Source: Escarpia spicata (lineage: Eukaryota; Annelida; Polychaeta; Sabellida; Siboglinidae). Taken from it: a stretch of 64,000 nucleotides of DNA. Under the pieces are notes generated by a model, which was not told the origin of the DNA, ran no database searches, and saw only the letters and a program-made list of their open reading frames with translations. Of this stretch, positions 13,140 to 25,100 are shown piece by piece (position 1 is the stretch's first letter; each line of letters starts with the position of its first letter). Position numbers and translations under genes: made by a program. Where the stretch lies: positions 45,896,704-45,960,703 of the forward strand of contig OZ023205.1 in assembly GCA_963995525.1 (NCBI GenBank), written 5' to 3'.

Positions 13140-13490
13140 CACTCTGCTATTCAGGTCAACTGACCTATCCATCACGTGACCTGTTGCCTGGCAAAACCTC
13201 TGTCCAATCATCGGTAAAACATAGTGGGTTCGGACTTTCTGTTGTATATTTTGTTGAAATTCTGGTCACAAAAGTGTTTCTTTATGACAAAAACATAAAG
13301 CAAAGTTTGTAGAGTGACAACTGTATGTGGGAATGTTTGATTTATGAGATGTCACGCAGCAATAGTAATGTAATTCAATGATATAACCATTATCGACATT
13401 GTTGGCAAAGCTTGACGGAGGTCACATTCAAAATTTTGATTGTGACATAGGCAAACCGAGACGCACTGGATACATGAATACAGCCTATTT
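13140..13490. repeat. Dispersed repeat, copy 2
   Basis: Second copy of the repeat at 12180-12540, with about 60 bp of extra or unrelated sequence in the middle (GAAATTCTGGTCACAAAAGT). Confidence 0.55.
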
Positions 13491-13747
13491 GTCTTAAATA
13501 GTGTCAATGTTAATTGTAAATGTGCCAGATTCAAAATTGCAGGACTATGCTCCAGTTACACTGTAAACTTACCAGACTGTTTTACAAACTTACTCATGTC
13601 AAAACATAGATTCTGTTAACATTGTTCTGAAAGATTTATGATATGTGTAATGCTAATGTAATAAAACTTCTTTAAACATATTTAAAAAATGTAATTTCTT
13701 TGGACAATGCAAGCATAATTACAATTGTCTATAACCCACCACATATT

Positions 13748-13972
13748 CTGCTGTAATCTATACCATATAATCGTGCTACCATATGTAATCTATACCATAT
13801 AGTCGTGCTACCATATGTAATCTATACCATATAATCATGCTACCATATGTAATCTATACCATATAATTGTGCTACCATATGTAATCTATACCATGTAATC
13901 GTGCTACCATATGTAATATATACCATATAATCTTGCTACCATATGTAATCTATACCATATGTATGTTATGCT
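13748..13972. repeat. 32-bp minisatellite, about 7 copies
   Basis: Head-to-tail units containing TACCATATGTAATCTATACC and ATATAATCGTGC, in the DLD-like B-C intron, where the missing GD-GPMLAHKAEDE exon should lie. Confidence 0.85.
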
Positions 13973-14459
13973 CCTCTTAGACAATTTGCTTCTCAGGCAC
14001 CAAACTTTCAGGGGTTCATCTGTGACTTGTGGAAGGATCCACAATGCTTACATTAAAAAGTAACTACCCCTCTACTACCCTTTCCACGAACAATCGAATT
14101 ACGATTATTGCAAGATACGTAAACCGTCTCCAACTGACTGGTGGGTGGTTTACGTAGCTGGGCATACGTAGCGGGGTATCCAGTCCTTGTGACTGATCCA
14201 GGCACTTGACTCCCTGGAGCCATTTACAAACTAACAAGTTATCCCTTCCAGAAGATGCGTATTTCTGCAAGTTAAATCTTTGAGTGAATGCAGGTGGATA
14301 ACTACAAGGATGAGACTCACTTTGGCACAGAGGTCTGGAATCTGCCGTTGACTGGGACGAGACCACGCTCATCGATGCTGATGCCGATCGAGTCTAGTCC
14401 GAGATTGACCGTGTACAGTCGCCGGCCGACACGCACCAGCAGGGTGTCACAATCCAGCT

Positions 14460-15204
14460 GAAATGATGCACCTTGTAAAATTGCCTGCCACACTTTGTGG
14501 TGAGTGTAAGCTAAGTTAACTATAAAGTAAGAAAGGTTGTTTACATTCACTGGATTCAATCAATCATTTTGTGTTGAGAGCTAGCAAAGTCAACTACATA
14601 CACTAAATTTTATAAACACTCTCCACTGAGAATAAACAAAGTGGAATGTATTATTTACTTAATCATAATACACAGATGTAATTATATATGGATTTTACTT
14701 AAGTAGACCCAGATATTTACTTGGATACATGTAACAATATCAGTGTCACATGCCATGAAAAATTGGCTTAAATAATGTGTAAGTCACTTTGTTGAATAAA
14801 TTTTATTTTGAATGTTTTTCATCCACAAGATGAAATTCACTACGCTGAAGTAATATAAATATGTCACTTATATCAAAAATAACTTATGATATTTAATTCC
14901 AAACAGCCCCATCTCGGGCTATTATATATAGGAATGGCTTATTTTTAGAGTTTTCCTTCTCCTGAGATACTGTGTCCACTACAGTTTACTGCTGCATGGG
15001 ACCTTTTACTTCTGCTGCCCCAGAAACCAGGTAGAAAAGACCAACAGCTTAGTTACATGTGTTCCAAAAGACACAGGCTATATGGGGGTGAATGAAATTG
15101 CCCACATTTTGAAACAACAGTGACTGTACCACTCAACACCTACACCCGCCCAACTCTAGGGCATTACTCCACAAGACAAGAGTAAATAAATTAAAGCCCA
15201 CTAC
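14460..15204. other. DLD-like intron A-B, with a dispersed repeat
   Basis: AT-rich intron. Near 15082-15110 it holds GGGGGTGAATGAAATTGCCC, which recurs as GGGTGAACGAAATTGCCC near 63095, suggesting a shared short element. No exon seen. Confidence 0.35.
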
Positions 15205-16035
15205 CTCTGTCGTCTTTCCCTTCTTCATGTCCTCCACTGTCACCTTGATGTTGTCCCCGTCACGTGTAGCTGACGTCACTTTGTTGTTCATCTTGAACTT
15301 GAGCCTCTGCTTTGTGAGTGAACGCTGCAAGATCTTTGTGACCTCCATGTCAATGCCGAGGCCGCCGATGAAACCAAGGAACTCGATGAGTGTGACGTCT
15401 GCTCTGAGATGTTGGCAGACGGAATCCTGTGACAAGTGAGGGTAATTATATAAACTGGCGTACACTACACATATTCTGAGCAAACATTAGCCAGTTTCCT
15501 TGCAGCAAGAACATATTTCATATTTCTACTAAATAAAATATAAATGATCCATGTTCTTTAATGACCTCATACAATAAATGATTTAAAAAAATCGTCAACA
15601 AAATTGTTCCGACAGAGACCTTAGTCTGCAATAAATCTTGAAGGCCTAAGCAGGCATGTGAGAGGAGGCAAGTCACTTCCGAGGACCATTTGTGCAAACT
15701 GGGGAAGAAAGGGAGTTCTGGATTGGAAATCAGAATTTTTTTTAAAGACATCATTGTTTGTGATGCAATCTAGTTAATTTTCACACTGTTTTTGTCTAAT
15801 CCTGTAACTTCCATTTATATAAAATCACAAATATAGTGCATAGAAACACTACATTTGGGATTTATTTTATTAATCAAAAGTGTAAGCATACAGTTCCCTG
15901 CACATAACTGTAAAAGCACATAATTTTAATATCAAAAAAAAAAACAGAAGCAGTGTATACTACATTGTCAAAACTACAACATTACACAAGTAGTCAATGA
16001 GAAAAAATACACAAAAATGCTTTAAATAACAAAGG

Positions 16036-16041
16036 TTTATT
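16036..16041 (-). promoter_or_regulatory. Poly(A) signal of CCDC47
   Basis: AATAAA on the minus strand about 120 bp after the CCDC47 stop codon, within AT-rich sequence. It is the first canonical hexamer downstream, and the 3' UTR is therefore probably short. It lies about 600 bp before the first DLD-like exon, so the two loci need not share a transcript. Confidence 0.6.
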
Positions 16042-16160
16042 AAAATGATAATTCTAATGTACAGTACACTGAAATTCACACACAAATGTCCACCTCTAAT
16101 AGTGTTCATTGAAACCATAAACTTGTAAACTTTACAAGGGTTCATTGTGGACATATGACT

Positions 16161-19100
16161 TCACTTCTTTTCTTGCCTGTGCTTGATCCTGGCACTCACA
16201 GCTTTCTTTCTCTTCTCTGCCTGAGCAAGGACTGGGAAGTGGAAGTGGACAGATTTCAGTCTCTTTTGTTTTTGCCTCGTGGGAAACCTGTTCAGCTGCT
16301 TTTCTCTTGCATCTTCAAATTCAATTCGTCCCCTCTCTGTACAACATCCTTCTTGGTGCACGCCAAAACCCCTAAAAGTGTTCATATTAACAACATCAGA
16401 TAAATTTTATTCAAAGTGTTATTTAATTAATAATAACCTAAACCATATGTTAAAGTGAACAGGCGTACTTCGTGTCGAAATATTATCGCCCATCCAAGAA
16501 AACTTTGGCATATACTTATTTTTATCCAAAATAATCTATAAATCCATCTAGGATTCCTTAAAGTTATCGCCAAAACTTATACTTCGCTTACTATTCGCGT
16601 TTACATATCGTTAACGGTGCTGTATTATGCCATGAACAGTAACGCCAGCGACGAGAGAGTACGCCGGCGCCGTAATGTAAGTCCCATAGCTGGCATAACT
16701 TCCCATAGGCCATTACAACGCCTCGCGTGGCAGACTAAATGATCTAATATTTATTGATATTACGATCTTAAACCACTCGAATGCTACGTTAATGCCAATA
16801 AATCAGTAATTGACCAATGACCGATGGACAAAAACACCATTACATTACACTGGACCAAAACCATTAGTTACGCTGTCACCCTACTCAACTCTAGTATGAT
16901 AAATGATAGACGGGGGGGGGGGGGGGGGGTAGCGACAGGTCAAAACCATTATACTTACACTGTCACCAACATCAGCCAACACTCTCTATCTAACCTACTC
17001 AACTCTAGAATGATCAATTATAGACAGCGGAGGTGGGGTAGCGACCGACCAAAACCATTACATCACACTGTCATCGACATCGCCTACCTGGTACACTCTA
17101 GTGACTGTATGGTAGGCTGTAAATTATAGACTAAACTCATCAATAAATACACTAACTTAGTCTTAGTACAGTCAGTTGGCCTAACACTACAAGTACAACA
17201 CTCACTACATTTTTGCATTACACGTTTCTTTTCGGTTGCCGGTGGCGTCATTTCGCTGTCATCCATCATTTCGTGCAGCACAACTTCGTTTTGTTTGATC
17301 GCGGAAATGCCAATTTGTCATAACGTTGTTTCCTATTGGTTAGATTACGACCTAACTTAGCGAATGAAAAACCATGTCACAACATGCTGCATACATATGC
17401 TGCCACCTGTTGATTATAGTGGAAACTAAATTTTTGTGATTGGCAAATATGGTGACAGTCCGTAATATTTTCATCCCTCGCCGTAATACCGTAATTTGAG
17501 GTGACTTTCCGGAATGATTCCGGACAATCCGTAATGGTAGGCAGGTCTGCCCTTATATTAAAAAAATTCGGATTTGGACGAATCACAGAAACGGCCAAGT
17601 CGAGTTCATGAACTGCGGAAATCCGCGTTTCCGCGGAAGAATCTCATGCCTACTAAGAAATTTATTAATTTTGTAAGATTCTAACATAAACTTACACGGC
17701 TGTGTAGTAGACTATATTACAGAAAACAATGTAATACTAAAACCTATACCTGCCAACTTATCTCTGATCTTGAAACATAGGCTGCAGTAATTAACCAAGG
17801 AAACTGAGGATACCAAAGTCTGCCCTACCTCGAGCCGATGTAGTCTTTTTCTTCCCTCCTCTTCTTCTCACTCTTCAGTTGAGCCTCCTGGGAGTGGAGG
17901 GAATGGGACGCCTTGAGGAACGTCTCCTCAACCCACTGTCTGCTCCGGTCAGCCTTCTGCTTCGCCTGCACAGATATAGCCAAAGATAGCTGCACAGTGT
18001 CTAACGTATGTATGATTGTTTGTTAATGTACACCGTATGTATGCATGCATGCATGCATGTGTGTATGTTTTCCTCCTAGTCACTTTGTATCTCGGGTGCC
18101 AAACTTTCTGGAGCTCATCTATGGCCCCATGCAAGAAATGCAATGCTTTACTTTTACGGTTTTCTCAATTATCCATCTGTTACGGGTTTATATTAATTAA
18201 CCAATTGTTCACAACAGTGCGCATGTTTTGGGTAAACCATCTTCTGCTTATGTGTGTATGTAGCATGTTTGTTAGTCTCATCAAAGACAGCTCACTCCAG
18301 CAGACCTTTTCATTACATCACCCATTCAATGTCAGCTGCACAGCAGTTACCGAGGGAAGACTTTTGTATGCACCCAGTACCTTCTACAGCCAGGTTGGGT
18401 CCTGTTTTGTCAATGCATTATCATCTGATGTGTACGTACCTCGCGTGTAAGTCGGATCCTGCGTGTCTTGTCAATGCAGTGCATCACCATCTGCATGAGG
18501 GGTTTGATCACCTCCATGTCCTGTTGTTGACAGTTGCCACGGCGACCAACTACAACATACTCCACAGCATCAGTGAGAGCCAGGCTTATTCCGCGACACA
18601 GCAACCACATCCACAAATGGTAGAATCTAGAGTTGTGTACCATGTGGCTCTGTACGGTATATGGTAAGTATATTTTATATGCTAAACAGTACGGTATACA
18701 TTTTTTGTTATACGCAAAATTCCGTGATCGCCCAGTTTCATGGTTTGAAACGTAATAAACTTCACAAACGAAAAATCCACAGAAGACAAACAAAACGAAG
18801 GTCGAATTGTATGCATATAGAATTATTAGAAGACAAAGCCCAGTTGTTTGGTTGTATGCTAGATGCAATGATATGCATAGTGCGTGACTTGTCTTGGATT
18901 TATGTTCATATTCGGTGACTTTTACGTTGTTTGGAAACATTTAAGAATTATTAGTTGACAATGTAGACAGAATACCGGTTTCGCTGGATAAAAAAACGGT
19001 TTCAAAACAAGCCAGAATTAATCTTTTTGTACAGCTGGTCACTTAGGTGCACTCTGTTATTCAATGGGATCAAATTTGTAAGCTGCATACAATTGCTGGA

Positions 19101-22100
19101 TCTTGTATTAGAGATATATCATTTGTGACCTGGGAATATGTGACGTCAAATATGTTAGGAAGAAAATAACCAAATTGTAAAAAATATGTCTTGCAATGCC
19201 AGTGGGGCCCTTTTTCTCATTCAACAAATGATTTGCTTGTATTACCACTGATCAAGACCATGTTATTATTTACGTCCACTTCGGGCATTGTGAACTGGCC
19301 TACCAAGTACTACTGAAAATATTGCAAGAATAGCATAGCTTGCTGTTATAAAGGAAAACTATATAATTGCCTGGCCAGTCTTCTTCAGGCAATCAGACAA
19401 TCTCACTCACCATTGAAACAGAAAATGAGAACCTTCGATGTCTCTGGCTTTTTGGTGGGTTGAGCATCACTGCAAAGAGAAAACAAATATTGACATTCCC
19501 AGTAAACACTAAAAATGGATATTTCTGACTTCCACTTTTATTTAGAATAATTGTGAAATGTGATGTGAAATTTGTATAAACATCCATATCCAGAGTAAAA
19601 CTGTGATCTGCAGTGTTTATATTTCACTTAAATGATAAGACAAGACCATTGATTAATACTGCTACTAACAAAGTAAATACAGTGACTATTAAAAAACAAA
19701 GTTTTCAAAATGTGGCTAAAGAAAACTGAAATTGACAAATTGAAATGCAGAGGTTATAAACTGTAATGTAATGTAATGTATTACAGTCACACAAAATAAC
19801 TAAATACACGCGTTAATGAATTGTCTCTTTACAATATAGTTACTTTCAGAATTATTGCTGTGCAATGTTTGATCCAAATTGTATATGGGTATGATATAAT
19901 ATCAACATTTGTGAGATCAACACTCAAAACACTGTTTCTTTGTTAACCCTTCCATACAGTTTTAATGCCAAAGGAAACATTTCCCATTTCTGGTCTGTTT
20001 TCGACACCTCCCAATAAACATACAGTGATTTCAGTTGTCTCCATAGTCACATAAGCAACTTCAAATACAGCACAAAATTATGAAAAACATGTTAACATTT
20101 TGGTAACAACACATTTTTAAACTCACAAAAAAGCAGTTTGTGGCTTAACCGTGTAATTAAAATAATAAAGAAATAAAACATCTCCAGGCACAAGTGAAAT
20201 TATTTAACAGTGCTCTGGCAATAACATCCACTCACTCCTGCATCTTCTGGCCGGAGAATTGGTCTGAGAAATGCATGTACTCGATCCAACTCTCGTATTT
20301 GTTCAGTGCTGCCACCATCTGTGGAAAATGGAACCAGAAACAGTGAGTTACAACTGTTCAAAGAAGACCAGCTTGTAAAGTTTGTGTCACTGGTTATGTT
20401 ACTGGCCAGTTGGTGTCTTTCTACAGCCATTATAATTCACTCCCTCAACAAGCGTTACTGCAATTTTTTGATTATCATGATTATATAGCATCATTATCAC
20501 TATTATATAGCACTGCATGCGGTTTTCTGGGTGTAACCTATAATAGTCAAAGGTTATTTTTTAAAAGCACTGCATACAAAGACAAAACCAGTCTCCCAGA
20601 ACCTGTTCCTCAATCAAAATTTACCAAATTTACCAAATATACATGACATGTGCAGCTTTTGAAATAGAAATTTTGATATTTCCTAAAAATTATGTAGGCC
20701 AGCACATTTTGGGAGTTTTCAGCACAGCCGAAAAATTGATGGTCTCCAGACTGGCAATCATTTTGAATACTGTGCATAATTTGGATGGTTGTTAAGACAA
20801 CGAATTTCACACCACCCATAAATGTTAACAGAGTTGTTTGCTTTGTTCACGGTGACATAAATCCACCCAAGACCTCAACACAGCAATCTGACGCCTGTTT
20901 TACGTTAGCAGCTATCCATGTCTGATTACCTCATAAAGTGAGAGACAGATTTAGTTTCTTGTAAACTTGGGAGATTGATAAACAGCTTGCAATACTTGTT
21001 TCCCCACTGCAGTATCTATAAAATGTGAGGCATTCATGCAGCAAGCCAAAAGGAATATCTCAAACAATTAAACCTGTTATGTATAGACAATGTGATGAGG
21101 TTAATTTTCTGTTTGCACTCAAAATTATTGTCAGACAATAATGTAATGTAGTTGTCCAATCCTGCAGGTTCTAATGAAATCATAACACACCTACTGTCAC
21201 TTCATTAATCTGTGATGAATGTATAAACGTCTTGTTGGTTTACTCGTAACAATTCAAGTATTTTAAATAATTGGTCTTGCAATTATTCAATCGCATATGT
21301 TACATAGGACCTATAATAACAATAAAATAGGCAGTTTAATACACAAAGATTCTACCCGCCATGCTGCCCATTCTTATTTCTACAACAAGTGTCGATTAAT
21401 ACCAGTTTCACTCATAAGGTGGCATCAACAGAGAATCAATATTTTCTGTGATGCGAATGGACACCAATACGTACTGCGATATTTTCTAAGACCTTACATA
21501 CTTGAGCAAGCAGGTCATTGTAACTACGAGAGCCCAAGAAAATATTTATCATGAAACAGAATCAGTTGTTAAATTAAGGTAGCTGCACCGGGTATCATGT
21601 CAGTTGATTTCTTTATTTGTTTCTTCATAGAACATTAGTAGGTGTCAGTATGAACATGTGTACTATTAAAAAAACCAAGGCACTATCACCATATGTCACC
21701 AATCAGTCCTTTAAAAACTAGCATTTTTAGTGTGTCTGTGGAAAGTCCCTTTTCAGATTCTTGGAAACTGACAATGTTTCCACAGTGACGATCACGTGTG
21801 CGTCAGCCCAGTTCAAACATAAATTCATTCACCATGAATGCAGATCATAATAGTCTGGTTATTCTCATGCCACTATGCTGTTGTATTATAATTACCTAAA
21901 TGCATCACACTGTCAAATCACCAAATACTGGCGGTAGTTTTGTTTATTCTCTGATAATGCCCGACCTCAGCCGCCATTTGCAATGACACGTGACTGACCC
22001 CAGCAGGTGTCAATCAATCTTGTCTACCACAACAAGTTCAACACATGGCCCTTCGTAACACAATATCATGAGGCAACTTGGCTGGAAAACCTTGGGAGGA

Positions 22101-25100
22101 AATCTCAGTAATAGAAGTGTCTGTCAAATTGTGTTGACATAAGCCACATGCCAGTAAAAAAGTCACATTTCTAAGCTTGTAAAGTTTGTGTCACTGGTTA
22201 TGATACTGGCCAGTTGGTGTCTTTCTACAGCCATTATAATTCACTCCCTCAACAAGCGTTACTGCAATTTTTTGATTATCATGATTATATAGCACTGAAA
22301 AATTGATGGTCTCCAGACTGGCAATCATTTTGAATGCTGTGCATAATTTGGATGGTTGTCAAGACTACGAATTTCACACCACCCACAAATGTTAACAGAG
22401 TTGTTTGCTTTGTTCACGGTGACATAAATCCACCCACGACCTCAACACAGCAATCTGACGCCTGTTTTACGTTAGCAGCTATCCATGTCTGATTACCTCA
22501 TAAAGTGAGAGACAGATTTAGTTTCTTGTAAACTTGGGAGATTGATAAACAGCTTGCAATACTTGTTTCCCCACTGCAGTATCTATAAAATGTGAGGCAT
22601 TCATGCTGCATGCCAAAAGGAATATCTCAAACAATTAAACCTGTTATGTATAGACAATGTGATGAGTTTAATTTTCTGTTTGCACTCAAAATTATTGTCA
22701 GACAATAATGTAATGTATATGTCCAATCCTGCAGGTTCTAGTGATATCATAACACACCTACTGTCACTTCATTAATCTGTGATGAATGTATAAATGTCTT
22801 GTTGGTTTACTCGTAACAATTCAAGTATTTTAAATAATTGGTCTTGCAATTATTCAATCGCATATGTTACATAGGACCTATAATAACAATGAAATAGGCA
22901 GTTTAATACACAAAGATTCTACCCGCCATGCTGCCCAATCTTATTTCTACAACAAGTGTCGATTAATACCAGTTTCACTCATAAGGTGGCATCAATAGAG
23001 AATCAATATTTTCTGTGATGCGAATGGACACCAATACGTACTGCGATATTTTCTAAGACCTTACATACTTGAGCAAGCAGGTCATTGTAACTACGAGAGC
23101 CCAAGAAAATTTATCATGAAACAGAATCAGTTGTTAAATTAAGGTAGCTGCACCGGGTATCATGTTAGTTGATTTCTTTATTTGTTTCTTCATAGAACAT
23201 TAGTAGGTGTCAGTATGAACATGTGTACTATTAAAAAACCCAAGGCATTAGCACTATATGTCACCAATCAGTCCTTTAAAAACTAGCATTTTTAGTGTGT
23301 CTGTGGAAAGTCCCTTTTCAGATTCTTGGAAACTGACAATGTTTCTACAGTGACGATCACGTGTGCGTCAGCCCAGTTCAAACATAAATTCATTCACCAT
23401 GAATGCAGATCATAATAGTCTGGTTATTCTCATGCCACTATGCTGTTGTATTATAATTACCTAAATGCATCACTGTCAAATCACCAAATACTGGCGGTAG
23501 TTTTCTTTATTCTCCGATAATGCACGACCTCAGCCGCCATTTGCAATGACACGTGACTGACCCCAGCAGGTGTCAATCAATCTTGTCTACCACAACAAGT
23601 TCAACACATGGCCCTTCGTAACACAATATCATGAGGCAACTTGGCTGGAAAACCTTGGGAGGAAATCTCAGTAATAGAAGTGTCTGTCAAATTGTGTTGA
23701 CATAAGCCACATGCCAGTAAAAAAGTCACATTTCTAAGCAAAAAAACAAGCATCTGGTGACACTTTTATTATTGGTAACAATCAGGAAGTATTACTTAAT
23801 GTAATTTTTTATAAAAACTACAATACTTACAAAGCCATAACTTGGCATATGAATTCGACTTGTGTTTACCAAAATGTCACGGGATGGTTTTATGTTTGGT
23901 GAAGGGGTCGTGCCAAAAATGCAGTACAGATTTTTCTTGTCTTTCAACATTGTATCAAAATGTTTATGAAGCTGTATCAAACTTAATATGAATTTGTTTA
24001 CAAAAAAAACCTGTATGAATGTCAATAACATGCTTGTACTTACAACCATACAAATTTTTCTTTTGGGGAGTTTCTCAAAATGAAATAAAATGCAATTTTA
24101 AGGTAATTTTTGACATATTTTTTAATTGTCTTTAAACACATTTAAATATCTCTAAACAACATAAAAAATCAAATCTTTTTGGTCTGGAGTATTGTTTAGT
24201 ATCTGACGCAAACTCTGAGAAAAAATGGTTAGCTTATCTTCAAAACTGATACTAGAAATGATTAATTCAAAAAAAGCATATGATACACGGTGCAGCCACC
24301 TTAAGGAGCTTTTTCAAAAAGCGAAGTCACTGCAATATCTCTATTTCCATGACACACCGGCAAAAGAGTCCCGGTAGCTCGTCCTCGTGCTGACAGTTTT
24401 CAGTACAAAAGATCACTGGAGCAAATTTGACTTCAAATGAGCAAAATCTGGCTGGAATCTTAGTGAAAAAATATTGTGATCTACCTAATGTATATTGAGG
24501 GTGTTATGAAGCATGAGGCTGACCTTGCTGTCTAGTATACTGGCCGTGGCTTCTCCAATCTCACTCAGCAGCTGGAATGATGATGGTACGTTGAACTTCT
24601 CCGTACTCTTCTTCTCTGGACAGTAACACGTCTACAAACACATCACCGTCTCATCACAACTTGTCACACCGCAAACGTAAAGTCATGTAGCACGTACTAG
24701 CAACACCTAACACACCTGCGGGGCCAATAGTAGAGGTCGTTGCATACATCACTATTTCTGGTGGTACGATTTACAGACTCAAGTTAATGCAAATTAGCAT
24801 TTGTCAATGTTCACTAATCACTATTATAGTATGTAATTAACCGACTTTTATCTCAATATGGTATGATGTGATTCACACCATGTATAACACAGTCAGACCC
24901 CATCCCTGGTTGGTCATCGACACATCAATTTCTACTGTGTAGAGATGAATTGCAAGAAACTTACAAATCTACACAATTATTAACAAGATATGAATGATAT
25001 TTTTGGAAATATGGGAATTGCAATTAGAATATAAGAAATATATGAACCCTGGGTCGCTGCTGTTACAACATGTTACTAACAGAAACAATAATGATGACCA

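Noticed and set aside
13000..14320. Search for the missing DLD exon (GD-GPMLAHKAEDE)
   Set aside because: Read through on the minus strand; no matching segment found. Only a 32-bp array and dispersed repeats were seen.
15427..16160. Search for a DLD exon with GxGxxG between the two genes
   Set aside because: Minus-strand frames here show no glycine motif. The 78-codon ORF at 15518-15754 is unrelated.
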